Assembly (NCBI GenBank): GCA_013399115.1
Contig: VXAA01004303.1
Coordinates: 62,001-126,000, forward strand
DNA from: Anseranas semipalmata
Taxonomy: Eukaryota; Chordata; Aves; Anseriformes; Anseranatidae
Direction: 5' to 3'
Length of the DNA: 64,000 nucleotides
The stretch's first letter is position 1. Every line of letters starts with the position of its first letter. Of the stretch, positions 13,601 through 26,936 are shown piece by piece. Both the position numbers and the translations under genes were made by a program. Under the pieces are notes generated by a model that was not told the DNA's origin, did no database searches, and saw only the letters and a program-made list of their open reading frames with translations.

Positions 13601-16600
13601 CCCACCCGTGCCCTTGGTCTGTGCTGAACCTGCCGTGCTGGTGGCAGGAATGAGCCCCTTGGTGCTCCCACCCTCCCCAGCCCGCGGCAGGGATGAGCAA
13701 GGGAGCGTCGCAGCACGGGGAAGAGCACGAGAGCTTTTGCAGGGTACGAGGGGGAGGTGGAATTGCGGGCAGTAAATCTGAGGTAGCAGATCTGGTCCTG
13801 ATCAACGCTTTGGCCAGTATCACAGGTCTCGGGTGAGATCTCAGATGTCCTGAAGCTGTGAGATGGCCGTGTCTGAGCACTGCTTCTGCAGCGGCTCCAG
13901 AGCTTGACGCTATCGTACCCAGCGCTTGCAGGAGACCTGCCTGGGTCTGGTTTCTCTCCCGCCTGTGGAGCTGTCTGTGTTTCTGCAAATGGGGAGCAAA
14001 GCCAGAGGAAATACCCCCACCCTGCACAGGTGTGCCTGGCTTCCCAGGGCAGTGCAATGGAAAAAAAAGCAGGTAGAAATTTCCAGAAGGGATAGCGCTA
14101 TTGGAAGTTCCTGGCACTACAGAAGCCGAATACGTTCCCAGAAAAGCAGAGTTCCTCCCTCCTTTCCTTTCACCAAGAGCCTCACAAGTGCACTGCAAGT
14201 TCTCACCTAACAGATTTGAGCTCAGGCAATAACTGTAACTGCTTTTGGGTCCCGAGGCCAAGTTTCAGTCTGAGAGGTGACCCAGACGTAGCAGGGATTT
14301 GCTTTGCGCATCTTATTGCTTTCTTCCTTATTTTCTATTCTTTCCCCAGGAAGCCTCTTTATCTCACGGTACAGGTAACTCCTGCCTCAATCAGCAAGGC
14401 TCTCTCCTGGCAGAACAGGAAAATCAGTCTCATGTCAGCAAGGCTGAAAGAAACGCTCAAAAAACGTAAAGGAAAAAATGTGAGATTATCTGAGCATGTT
14501 TGAGTTCCACCCCGAGCTTTTCTTTAGAACATTTCACTCATTAGGAAACCAATTCTTGTTTCCTTTCGGGGGGGGGAGAAGCAGCAGTGGGGTGGTGAAG
14601 GTGATGCTTTAGTGTCACAGAGGGGCCATTGGCAGGATCACAGCGAGACTCCGGATTTCCCAGGCTGCAGCACGTCTCCTAAATGGCTACCGTCATTTTT
14701 GTCTGGACAATGAGAACCTGGCTGTGCCTATCTCAAATCTTTTTTTCTTTTTTTTTTTCTTTTCCCAGAGGTAATCCAGAAGCAGCCTAGAAATGATTTC
14801 CTGAGGGAAGCAGAGAAGCAGAGGGTTAAAGAGCCGGGGGGAAAGGGAGAAGGAGGAGATGGCACAGGCAAGTGTTTATGCTATCCAAAGCGATGACTCC
14901 TTGGTACACCGAGCAAAACCCACACCCATTGCCTTTCTGCCCCTGGAACCTGGGCGAAGCAGCAACATCACTGCAGGGCTCAGCCACCGTGGGAAAGCCA
15001 GCGGAGCCCCGGCGAGGCCTGCTGCGCCGCGCGACCCGGTGCGGGTGAGTCAGAGCCCCACCTTGTTTTGAACAGGAGGAGGCAGAGCGAGCAGAGAGGC
15101 ACCCGAGAAAAGGCAGAGCGCGAGAAAAGGCAGAGCGAGCCCCCCCGCGCTCCCAGGTAGAAGCAGGCACCATTACTCATGGGCGGGTAGCTAGCTGCTC
15201 AGCTTTGCTCCGGGAATGGTCAAAGGGGGCCCCATGCTGAAGGAGACGAGAGCAATGTACGTGGGAATGTCTTAGCAATGACTCTGCCCTTGCCACCACC
15301 TTCCTGCCATGAACCCCCCCTGCAGGGGGAAGCCCCAGCACAAAGGGGCTGTGGCACCCCCAGGAGTCCTGGCTGCGGCTCTGGTCCACGCGTGTCCTGG
15401 TGTTTGGCAGGGGGGTGGACGGTTCTCACCTCCAGCCTGAGTGGGAGGGCAGGAGGAGCCATGGTAGGGGGACAATGGGCAATGCCATGCAGCCCCATGG
15501 CCAACGTGGACTTGTGAGCATGATCCGGCAGCAGAGCGACAGATGCCTTCCATAAGCTTCCCAAAGGGGAGCGCAGCCTTCCTGGGGCAGGGGCAGCACC
15601 TCCTGTGTCCCGGTCTGCTCACCACAGGAGCACCAGCATGGCACAGCCCAAATAGTGCTTTCAGCTTTCATTTGGCAAGAAGCTGTGTGGGCAATCCCTG
15701 TGTGAGAGCGCTGCGGCTCTCTCCATACACACACGGATGTGCCGCAGGGCTACTCCTTCTCTGAGCGCCCAGGACCATGAGCATCCTCTGCCCAGACCAT
15801 CATCACCACCCTGTCATCCTCCTCTGGGACCACGGAAAGCAGAAAGGAGCTCGGAACAAGCTGAGACACCGACACTAGCACCAAGTCTCCCTCACTTGCA
15901 GGTGCATATTTTGGCTCTGGGTGTCTGTTCTGCTGCTCTGGTTTTTGAGGAGGTCCCACACCATTAAAACAGGCTGCACAGCACCCTGCAGGTGCAGCAG
16001 ATTGAGTCCCAGGAGCTCGCTGTGCCTCTTCATTCCAGAAATCCTGGCACAAACCTCACGTAATCTCCGGTGCTCTGAGGTACCCCCAGATACCTGCTGG
16101 TGGCTGGAAGGGCTCGGCACGAGCACACACATCAGTGACCAGGAATCTGCCTCCAGCACAGAGCTCGTGCTGTGTCCCTGGGAGAGAGCCCAAACCCCGA
16201 GCCTCCGTGCCTGAACCCAGACTCCTCTCAGCGTGCCGCAGAGCAACACGTCTACTGGTTCCAGACAGACCTTGGCACCTACCAAAACCAGACCATACAT
16301 TCAGGGTGTTAAATTTTATTGGCCAGGGAAGGGCTGCCCAAAGCCAGAGGTGATTTTGCATCATCCTCTGTTCCAAGGCACGATCCTGAAATGCTTTGCT
16401 GGACCCTGGGATTTTCAAAAGGAATGAGTGATTTCAGAGGATTCGGGTGCTTACATGTTTTTAATGCCCTGTTTTGTTAAAGTCATCTTGGGGCATCTCC
16501 ACGCATAATTTGTTCAGCACGAATTTGCCAGTGCTGGTGGTGCTGTGAGGGTGCCCCGCACCCGGCTGCCAGCAGCACAGGAGATCTACCACTGTCTCTC

Positions 16601-19600
16601 CTCCCCTGTAGCAATGGGCAGCAATCATTTGCCCACAACTACCTGCACAGCTTTGAAGGGCTTGCAGGACAGCTTGCTTGCATTATTTTTTTAAGCTGAC
16701 AAACACCAGCTCTCCATAAGCTGAGCTAAACAACCACATCTAAAAAACTTTCCCTACCACCATGGCCTTTATTGCTCATTCCCTGTTAAGAGAAATCTCT
16801 TAGGATCAATCCATCCTCACCTGGGCAGCTTAAAATTAGACACTGAAGTCTGAGGTAGTCACTCTGGGTTCCCTACAGAGCCAGTGGAGAGAAATAGTCT
16901 GCCCAGCATGTGGTTCACCCCATTATAAGAAAGAGGTGGAAGGATGGGCAAATTAATAATTTGCTATTTCCACTGCTGATTAAGGAGGTGCAGATGAAGA
17001 TAAGCAATGCTCAGATGTAGCTGAGTGGCCTGAACCTCACCCTTTATCTTTTGTGAGTGCACATACACAAAAACACCCATGCTAATACTATATTGCAAAG
17101 GGACAATTTTCATTTCTAGGATGCTGGACTAGCTCTACCCTGGCAGGACGGGATGCTAAACAACATATTTCCTTTCCGACATGAGAGTGAAACAAGTAGC
17201 AGATCACCAAACAGGATGAAACCAGGTGGAGAAGATTTGCAAAGCTCCCGCGACCTTGCGCTGCACCCATAGGGCACCCACATGGGTGTGCTCCCAATTC
17301 TTGTCTTGCCATCACCACTCACACCGTTCCTGTTTCTCTGAAAAAACCCGGCTCCTGGAGTCATTGAGTTATCCAGGACGTTCACTTTCCTTTTTTTTTT
17401 TTTTTTTTTCTAAGCAAAAGTCTGCAGAGAAAAGTTTGACATGCTCAGCAACGCCCATGTGCTGGAGGGTAACGCATCGTTATGGTTAGGATTAAGAGGA
17501 CTTCATTGTAAATAGCTGGGTGCTCTGACTCATGTCCATAGCTTTGTTCATTTTGCTCATACTTAGATGGAAAGCCTTCTAACTGGATTTCCTCAGCAAT
17601 TTGTGGCTGCTTTCACTGTATCTGGTTGGACATAAAGAGATGCAAAGAGGCTGGGTGGCTAACAAAGCTTCAGCTGACTGTCCAGCCTTGCCTTCTCTGG
17701 TGGTGCTCTGACCCAACAGGGAAATGGGAGCTGGAAGTTGCATAACCGGTGCCAGTAACCCACAAAGGCAATGGAAATGAGGAATCTTATCCCCAAACCA
17801 GGGATATCATGAATTTGTCGTTTGTGTCCAGCAGCACAAGGAAACAAGACTTGCACCACAGACTTTTGCAAAGGTGACTGCTGGGAGTATGGGAGCTCAG
17901 CAAAGGGAGATGCTGTCAGGAGAAACCTGAAGATAGGAAGTGAGCACCCAGTGAACGCAGTTAGGTATTTAATTTAATGTGTCATGGAAGATCTCGTCTC
18001 ATGTGCATGCGTGTGTGTGTGCAGACACATACGTGTGCCCAGGGGGTGAGGCTCATTGCTCAGCCTGGCCTTCTCCCACAGAGACTTGGAGCTGGCGGCA
18101 CTGCTGGAGCACGATCAGGTCGAGCTGGAGGTCTGCAGGGTGACTAAGGCAGCCTGTGTGCAACCTTTCCCCAAGAAACACATGGGTATTTATGCTCAGG
18201 GATGGTCTTGAATTCAATAAGCCACTGAATTTGCATGTGGGGCCATTGCAATTGGAACACCAGGCCAGAAGAGTTCAGGCGCCCAAACATGAAGGCACAA
18301 ATCCTCGCAGCAGGCCACACCACTGCACACGCCAGTGTTTGAAATGCCTCTGGCAAGAACCCCTAATTGCCAGATATGCAATTACTGACCAGCTATGTAG
18401 ACAGAGCTGTTGTATCCACTATACTCCACAGGGCATGGCAGCTGTCTGGCCAGCATGTCCTTTGCAGACACAAAAATAATACTTTCAATATTACTTCTTC
18501 TCTTTGAACATAACCAGACACACATAAGCTGCTCTGTGCAGACAGATGCTAATTCATCTCACACATAGCCTTCTGGGCTATTTAATTTCATGCTGCTCTA
18601 TAGGATTTCAAGTTCTCAGATGCTGAACTTGACCCCTAACACACCCACATCAGGGTATAAACCAAAATAAAAAAAACAACACTGGCCTCATTCTCCCTTT
18701 TCACATCCAGGTGGAACCTAGTAGGAAGTAGACTGAAATTCATGGTCCAAATTCCAAATTTTCAGGTCTTCTGTCAGGATAGGCGTAAATCTTAGAGTGA
18801 CTGCCAATTATGTGTGTACTGATGCTAAGCCACCCTCTTCTGCCTGGCTGGCATTAAGGAGCTTTAGTATAAGGAGGTGCTGAGCACAATAAAATGGCAT
18901 TAGCAAAGAGCTGCGCTGAAATAAGGGCAGAACTGGGCGTGTGGACAATTCATTTTTTAGTGCTGTTAAGCATCTTAGGCTGAGCCTGGACGTTATTACT
19001 CTGTCACAAAAAAAAAAAAAAAAAAAAGATTGCAGATAATGAGCTAATAACACTTCACTTTCCCAGCCTGCTTTGCATCTTCAAAGCACTCCACAAGAAC
19101 AAACTAATTAACTGTCCAGAGAAGAAGCTCATGACTAAGAGCTGAGAAGCCATGTGAGTCAATCCGCTTGCAACAGGTCTTTGCAGATTTCAGTAAAAAT
19201 TCATTTTGGAGGAAGGTCTGTTTACTGGCCCGACTGGTCACACCAATCTCAGGCCACATTCCACGGGTGTGAGCGGCGCGGACGGACCCAGCCCGGAAGA
19301 AGCCCCACCGACTTCAAAAGAGCAGCACCTCGGCAGGAATGCCCCAAAACCGACCGTGTGGCTTCCTCCTTCTAATTTGTGCGTGCGCGCGCCCGGTGCG
19401 CGTTAAAACTGCTGAGCTAACAGTCCCTCTGCAAATCTCCACCAAACAAGGGCGCATCCTGCTCAGCTCTCGGCATGGGAAGGCACTGTTGGCAAACAGC
19501 CTTTTTCCAGTGTCCTGAGACCATTAATTCAGGAACACCACACCACACCAGGGTCTTTTAATGGAGAATTAGCTTTTTTAATGTAACTGTGGGGGGTATC

Positions 19601-22600
19601 GACCTGGCGTAGCCTTGGAGCTGTGTCTCCAGCTTGAGGAGCAGCGTTGAAGTCCCTGATCTCTTATTCCTTGCTTTGGGCAAATTTTTAAGCTTCCACA
19701 AGAATGTGACTTCTCCTGCAGGTCCTTGGCTTTTGGGGAATGTGGGTCACATTTACTTGAGCAAAACAGAGATGAGAACGTCATTTTTTTTGCTGTGGGT
19801 AAGTGAACTCAGAGACCCAGCCCTACAGAAAGAATTTAGATATTTCAGGCCAACAATTTTGTCTTGGAAACTCCTGCCTAACTGCATAAATCTCCACCAG
19901 GAAACATCCTTGGTCTGCCTCTGGGGCAGAACCTCTAAACAAAGATCCACATTAAACCCAGTTTCCCCAGATCCTCAGCAAATTTCAACCCAAAGGTTGC
20001 GGAGGACTGCTGGGGAGGAAATGCAGCTGTGGGACATGCTAAAGGGTAGGTGCCTTCCTAAGGGAGACGCCACATCCCAGAGGCGCTTCAGAGATGCAAG
20101 CCCCCATCTCACAGCACCTCAGGTCAGGGGGTGCTGGGGTTTCAGCGCAGGCCTTCACCCCACCCAGCGTGTAGGTCGCTGAGGGCCCTGAGGAAGCACT
20201 TTGCTGTCCCACTGTCTTGTCTACGGCATTAGAAAGCCTTGTTCAAAATTGCCAATCCCAATGATGGATCCAGGTGCCTTTAAGCGACCTCAAGTCTTTG
20301 GGGCAGGTGTTATGGGCCAGACGCTTTTCCACAGAGCACCAGGCCAGATTTCCAAAATCTCTGTCTCAGCACACTGTGAAAAAATCTGTGGAGGAGTTTT
20401 GTGCCCAGGAGAGCCCACATCTTCATGAAATGTCCAGGGTTGGGTTTTATGCTGCACCCACAGCTGGGACTCGTTGCAGACAACGATTGCTCCCCCTCGT
20501 TCCTCACCTGGTTTGTGGGCAGAGGCTTTAGGGAGTTTCACATCATTTTTCCTTCTTCCCAAGAGAGAAGTGCTTCTTTCTGGGTTGTTTATTGGTTTGT
20601 GTGCAAGGAGCTGCTGGTAGGTCGGCCTGTCCCTAGCCCAAGGGCCTGCAAGCTGCAATTGGGACTTTTCCGCAGCTGCCAAGAAATGCCAACAATTTCC
20701 AGAATCCTTTAGTTACTCTTCCTTTGCAATGGAGATGTTTGGACAGCAGCAGTTAATCACAGGGCTTGGGAACTTACAGGACTAATTGTCCCAAAGGCAA
20801 ATTACCAGGGGATGAGGAGAAGTTCCCATCCTGCATAGTGTGCTCCCTCCAGCCAGGACCCCATCCCCCTGGCTTTGCCATGCCAGGCCACACAACTCCA
20901 AGTACCCTCTGGAGATGCAGAGTACCCTCTGCCCACTGCTGGCAGAGACCCGGGATGACTTCAGGGTTGCTGAGCTGGGCACACACACTGGACCCACGGT
21001 GCCCAATTTACTTGGTGCAGCAGAGGAGCAGTGGGGTGGAGCCCTTGCTGGAGCTGAAGGTCTCCGGAGATCCCATGGAGGGATCTCGTGTCCAGCATCA
21101 GCAGTACCGAGATCTCCTCCACGCTGCAGTGCTCCACCCGCCTGGGGGGACAGGAGCCCTTGGTGCAGCCAACCAGCCCCAGGGAGCAAACTGTCCTCCT
21201 GACGGGGCCCTTGGGCACCTCTCCCAGCACCCAGAAACGTTCCTCAGTCTCTGCCAGCATGATTCTGCTTGTAATTGTTTCTAAGTGTTTGAACACTGTC
21301 CTGGACAAAAACTCTGAGGTGGAAAACAAAGCCAAATGTTTGCTTTCCAAAACATGTTGTTCCAAAAAAAAAAAAAAAAAAGGGCAGAATTCGAGAACTG
21401 CAAAATTAAATTAAATTTCATGTTCTGTCTGTTTTATTTTGAGGTGTGGCATGGCACACAGCCCACAGACTGACAGCCAGCAGACTGACAGTACAGCACT
21501 GCAACGCTGCCTGAAGAGTTACAACTGATGCTCTACTTCAACAGGTAGTCAACAACATCTGGTTCATCGTGAGAGATCAAAGTGCTTCCCTGGATCAAAG
21601 CGTTCTGTCTTTGTCATGATATCAAAGTTAGATTTATTGCTCTGTGAAGGCACAACTGCATTTATTTACGTGTGCAGATAAAAGGTACGGGCGGCTCACT
21701 ACGCTTCCGAAACCAGAAGAGCACCGCGATCAGAGTAATTGCAATATTGTGCCGTGCCACAATCTCACACATCAGTTGTAGCACGTAGCACGGGAAGCAT
21801 AAACCAACGTGATATGAAGAGAGCACTGAATCTGCTGGGGTTAAAAATCAGAGCTCAAAGCCATGCTCATATCAGGCTGAGGAGAGATAGGAACTTGGAT
21901 CTTCCATCTCACCAGCCGGCACTGTAACCGCTGAGCTGCCAGATAAGGGATGCGTTGCCTTCCTCTGCTGCTCTCTCCTCCTCCTCTACGTTTTTTGGTT
22001 AAGTCTCGGAGGCAAGCTGGGCAGAAAATCCCCTGTTTTGTGCTGAGCTGCTCAGCAGCATCAGGCTTCAGCACGGGCCCCAGCAGCCACAGCACGGAGG
22101 CTGGCAGCAAACAGCAGGCAGGGATTGGGCAGGTGTGGAGGCCTCTTGGGCGGGGATCAGGCCCCCCCCGGGCACTCCTGGGTCTGGCAGTGCACTGGAA
22201 AAATCTGCAGCAGGCCAGCTTCTTGCTTATTTATTTCATGCAGGAGGACAGACAAAGAGAATTGCTTCGCAGTGAGGGTTTTCCCAGGTGTGGGTTGTGC
22301 CAGGTCTGAAGGCAAAGCCTGCAAGCCCATGCTTCAGAACAGATTTCCAGCTCTGAATTTCCAATGGGCCCACACTGGAGCTTGTGTGCAATAGGGCACA
22401 CGTGCAACGGGTCATGCAGTGAGACACAGGGTGCAGGACCTCGCTCTTGGCAAAGGTGACAGCACTTTGTGAACAAAATCATGTCCTCATTAAACATGGT
22501 CATCAATGGACGTAGGAGCTGAATGCTGCTGTCTAAAAGAAAGCAACCCAAACTCAGCCTTGCATCCGCATCCCCTTCAGACCACCCCAGCCGCTACCCC

Positions 22601-22984
22601 AACCAGGGCAGAATGAAGGGTGCCCTGAAACGCATCCCCTGCCCTTGGGCATCCCCATCCTTTGGGAACGCCTTGGGGTGCTGCGGGCATAGTTCCCGTG
22701 TGCCCCACCGCTGCTGTTTCACCTTCATCCGGAGGCACGTTGCAGGATCCGGCACGGTGAGCTCTGCATGTGCGTGTGCACACAAGTAGCCATGGGTGTG
22801 TGCACACAGGTAGCTGTGGCTGCACGTGCCTGGGACTCTGCGTGTGCAAGTGTGTGTGCATATCCACGCAGCCCCCTTCCTCTGTAGCGAGCAGGGTGCT
22901 TCAGCACAAACAGGAATATTCTGAAGATACCTGGCCTTGAAGCCAGCGTGGGGCTCAGACACCCCCCCGCCTACGGGTTTATGT
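10681..22984. other. Intergenic, no gene seen
   Basis: Non-coding over 12 kb. GC content rises from about 12.5 kb. Holds a CpG-richer patch with a 17-bp duplication near 15.0-15.14 kb, a T-run at about 17390-17410, a short GT run near 18010, an A-run at 19007-19027, a CpG-rich patch at 19.26-19.41 kb, an A-run at about 21364-21381, and GT/AC-rich imperfect repeats at 22.77-22.87 kb. No exon of the expected left neighbour (PKP1) was recognised. Confidence 0.5.
22765..22870. repeat. Imperfect GTGTGCACACA-type repeats
   Basis: GTGTGCACACAAGTAGC and GTGTGCACACAGGTAGC occur 29 bases apart within a GT/CA-rich stretch that continues to about 22870. Confidence 0.6.
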
Positions 22985-23822
22985 GTTGCAGATGACACAA
23001 AACTGGGAGGAGCGGCTGATACACCCCAGAGTCGTGCTGCCATCCAGAGGGACCTGGACAGGCCGGAGAAATGGGCTGCAGGGACCTCCTGGAGTTCTCC
23101 GAGAAGTGCCAAGTCCTGCCCTGGGGAGGAGCAGCCCCAGCCCCAGGCCGTGCTGGGGGCACCCCGCTGGGAGCAACCGGGCAGGAAAGGCCCTGGGGGC
23201 CCTGCAGGACACCAGGGTGACCACGAGCCAGCGATGGGGCTCGTGGAGAAGCTGATGGTGCCCTGGGCTGCATCAGGCAAAGTGCTGCCAGCAGGGGGAG
23301 GGAGCTGATCATGCCCCTCTGCTCAGCACCTGCAGTGCTGGGTGCAGTGCTGGGCTCCCCAGTACGAGAGAGACCTGGGCAGACTGGTGGTTAAGATGCT
23401 GGGGGACTGGAGCATCACTGCTATGAGGAGAGGCTGAGAGAGCTGGGGCTGCTCAGCCTGGAGAAGAGGAGGCTCAGGGGGACCTCACCAAGGTCTATCC
23501 ATTCCCGCAGGGAGGTGCAGAGAGGACGGAGCCAGGCTCTTGCCAGCGGTGCCCAGGGCCAGCACAAGAGGCACTGGGCACAGCCTGGAGCCCAGGAGGC
23601 TCCCTCTGCCCGTCAGGAAGCACGGCTGTGCTGGGCGGGTGCCGGAGCCCTGGCACAGGCTGCCCAGGGAGGTTGTGGGGTGTCCTCTGGGAGATCTTGC
23701 AACGCGCCTGGACATGGTGCTGGGCACCCTGCTCTGGGCGGCCCTGCTGGGGCAGGGCTTGGGCCAGATGGACCCAGAGGTCCCTTCCCACCTCAACCAC
23801 TCTGTGACTCTGTAATTCTGTG
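22985..23822 (+). mobile_element. CR1 LINE, 5'-truncated, with intact 3' end
   Basis: Starts in the late reverse-transcriptase ORF region (GCAGATGACACAAAACTGGG), then runs through CTGGAGAAGAGGAGGCTCAG and GGCACAGGCTGCCCAGGGAG to a tail of CTCTGTGACTCTGTAATTCT. The tail is the degenerate 8-bp terminal repeat of CR1. About 840 bases; no intact ORF. High similarity to the copies at 26.9, 46.8 and 63.4 kb marks a young subfamily. Confidence 0.92.
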
Positions 23823-26800
23823 ACCTGGGTACTGCCAGAGCTGCCTCTGCAGGTTGGCTGCTCCAGCAGTGCTGGTGCTCAGCACCAGTCCAGGTCAGGA
23901 GATACAGCGCGGCATTGTCTTCACCAGTCACGAATGTTATGGGTCCTACACTGGGCTCCCATTAGGTCTCAGCATCTCAGTGCTCATGCCACTGGTTCCT
24001 GCCTGCACCAAAGTAGAGAATGGTTTACACCCAGGGCTTCAGCTGAAACCTGGGCATGAGAGCACAAGAAAAAGCAATGATTCAGCCATCACTAGGAAGC
24101 TTATTTTCCTTCCACTAAGTGCCAATAAAATGCTGCTTCCAGACAACAGCTAAATCTTCTTCCTTTCCATCCCAGAGCATTGTTGCCTGCTTTGTCAGCA
24201 GGACTTGTCTCATGGACATGGGTCATTGCGTAGATGCTAAACAGTGCTTACGGTGCATTAAAATCGTCATTGATGATTTAACACATCTGTGGAATCAGCA
24301 TAAATCGTGGGCGACTTTAACCAACTAAAGATGATTAACTGTTACCCATGAGGTAGCAGTGATTTACAGGGCTAAGATATTAATTGAAATTTAAAGTTTT
24401 ATAGGGAATTTATAAATAACCATAAGAAACTTGCAAATGTCAGATATTTTCACAAATGGACTTGCCCTGCAGGACAGTGTGCTGAGGAGTGCCATGTCAT
24501 GGCAACGTGGTGGCTTGGGACTCCAAAGACGAGAGCACCAGATGTTGAAGATGCTTCAAAATTCAATATTTCCTTCATTTTTCTCTCTCTTAGAATACAG
24601 CCTGATGCTAGACCCATGTGGTGTAAAAATTGGAGGTCATACTGCTTAGGTTTTCTGCAGTTTTTTGTTGTCAATTGGCCTTGGCTTGAGCTCTAGGTAA
24701 CAACGCTGGGCACCTCGGTACTTCTGGGGACAGTGGCAGCAGGGATCAGAGCACTGTGGCATGCTGCTCCACTGCACTGGCTGGCACAGCTGGTGAGAGC
24801 AGCAAACCCCACGCCACGCTGTGAAGGATGGGCAAAGCCCACACCCTGTACCAATGGCATCCTCTCCCATCTGCTCCATGCTCTACAGAACTGTGCCGCC
24901 CTTGAACACCGTGGACATCACTGGAAGAGTGATCCCATGTTGGGCTGTGCCTGGGGAGATGGGGACTCTGCATGCCACCCAGGATCCACTGTGGGCATGG
25001 GAGTTGGTGCACCTCAGGCTTAGCATTGTGCCAGCTGAGGGGACGCAACACTCCAGCATCTCCAAGGTGTGGATACACCAACCAATGGGGCCAACAAGGG
25101 GCTCAGCAACACCACTGTTGAGCCACACAGGGCCCTGGCAGCACTTCAGCTTCAAGAGCTGCCACTGCATCATCCCATGGGCCCTCATGGACCACTGCAG
25201 CTACACTGTGTGCTGTAATGCTGGTAGCCTGGGCACACATGTGTCCCTGGCTCCTTGGGACATGTGTCGGCCAGGTGGACCCAGGACAGCAGTCCCAGAA
25301 TCTCCAGTGCTGCCTAGAGTATCCCAGGCTAACGTGACCTGGACAAAGACATGAGCAGGCTGTTCCTTTCTGTAGTGGTAGTGGCAGGACTGGGCTCTTC
25401 AAAAGCTGTGTTTCAGCCTGGCTTTGCCTCTGGGAACCAACTTGGGTCTTGAGTAGGCTGAGAAGAGCATGAAGCTTCTGTACACACAGCTCTGGTTTAG
25501 CACCACTGGAGCCCAAAATATCAGAGCAGTGTTTCACAAGCACCTTCTAGGTAACAAATGCATCTTCTTTTGCACCTGCTCCACCACATGGGGACAGTGG
25601 TCCCCTGGCATGGGGCTGTATCGACGCACCACGAGGTGCACGTGCTTGTGAGACCTGGGCAGAAGTTCCTAATGCTGTGATCTGGGCTTGTGCAGTTGTG
25701 CCGGGACAGCCGTGCTGGGACACCCATGCTGAGCGCCGGAGGAGGCTTTGTACCCTGGGCTGGAGCTTTGAGGTGCCCTGCAGCCCTCTGGCCAGGACAG
25801 TGGCACCGCTCTGGGGAGGACAGAGGTGTGCCACACCGTGCCATAGGACATGAGCCTGCCTTGAACCCAGAGGCACACATGCCTGTGTGGCACCTGCCAA
25901 TGCCTCTTAGAGAAGCCAAAAACCTCCTGTTTTTTCTGCCCCATGTGCCATGCTCCAGAAGATGCTGGTGCTTTGGCTTAGCATCCAGAGGTCCCACTGC
26001 CCACATGGACACTGGGACCCCACAGCAGCACTGCAGGACACCAGCACACTGCCAACGTCCCCAGCGGCACAGCACTGGGAGGCTGTTAGGACCCTCCATG
26101 CCCCTCCAAGGGCTGCTGTCAGAGGTCCCTCACTCCGCAGTGCACAGTGGTGTGGCCGGCCCCATCCTACTGCTGCACCAAGGCTCATCCTCTTGCAAAA
26201 CATGTGCCATGCATGGCAGGATGGGGACAGCACACACGGACATCACTCACCAGTATACAGCACCCTGCACCGCACCCAGCAAACCTTGGCACAACATGCT
26301 GCACCCATGCAACCATCACACAGGACATGCAGCACTCGGGATGCATGCAAGACCCCAAAGAAAACCCCCAGACGGTTGTGCCCTATCCCAGGGGATACCA
26401 GCATCCTGCACCACGCTCTGCTGTGCCCACTCATGGGGGGATGGCTGCGGACACGGGTGGGAGACGGGGCAGGGCTGGGTGCTGACTCAGGGTGCAGGGT
26501 GCAGGGAGGGAGGTGCCGGGCGGGGAGGAGGGCGCCGGTTTCGGCCCCGGCGCGCAGGGAGCCGGGCTGGCAGGGGGCCAGCGCACTGCCGGGACAGGCC
26601 GTGCTGTGGGAAGCAGGGAGTGCCGCCGTGCCCCCACCCTGGGCGCTGCCGCCCGCGGGGACGGGCAGAGCGGCGGCAGCGCCTCTGCGCGGCACCGGGT
26701 GCCCGCACAGGGCACGGCCCTGCTTTTGCAGAAAGGTTTGGGGGAATCGATTTTTGGAGCCACGGGGAAAGGGGGGTTCCAAGGAGGTTGTAACCTTCTG

Positions 26801-26880
26801 CCCTGAGTGCTGCTCTCTCCCAGGGGTCATGCAGCAAGGCAGGGTGGGAATGTCACTGGCTGGACCTTCGCTCGGCCACC
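23823..26880. other. Intergenic with CpG-rich block
   Basis: An AT-rich islet at about 24200-24430 is followed by C/A/G-rich sequence rich in CATG and GCAC words. A CpG-rich block occupies about 26440-26770. Two long plus-strand frames overlap here (25690-26793 and 25950-26894), but neither resembles a known protein, so I treat the region as non-coding. Confidence 0.5.
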
Positions 26881-26933
26881 CTCTGGAGATTTAGGGCCCT
26901 CTGGGGATTAGGGCCCTCTGGGGATGTAGGGCC
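26881..26933. repeat. Three tandem 17-18-bp units
   Basis: Units begin at 26881, 26899 and 26916, each of the form CTCTGGRGATnTAGGGCC. They sit directly against the 5' end of the next CR1 copy. Confidence 0.85.
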
Positions 26934-26936
26934 ATG

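Noticed and set aside
13515..14261. 248-codon minus-strand frame
   Set aside because: Low-complexity composition, frames open on both strands, no splice context and no similarity recognised.
22594..23931. Open frames around 22.6-23.9 kb, with near-identical peptides at 27.0-27.6, 46.8-47.4, 57.3-57.7 and 63.1-64.0 kb
   Set aside because: These are CR1 sequence read in various frames, mostly antisense to the element, not host genes.
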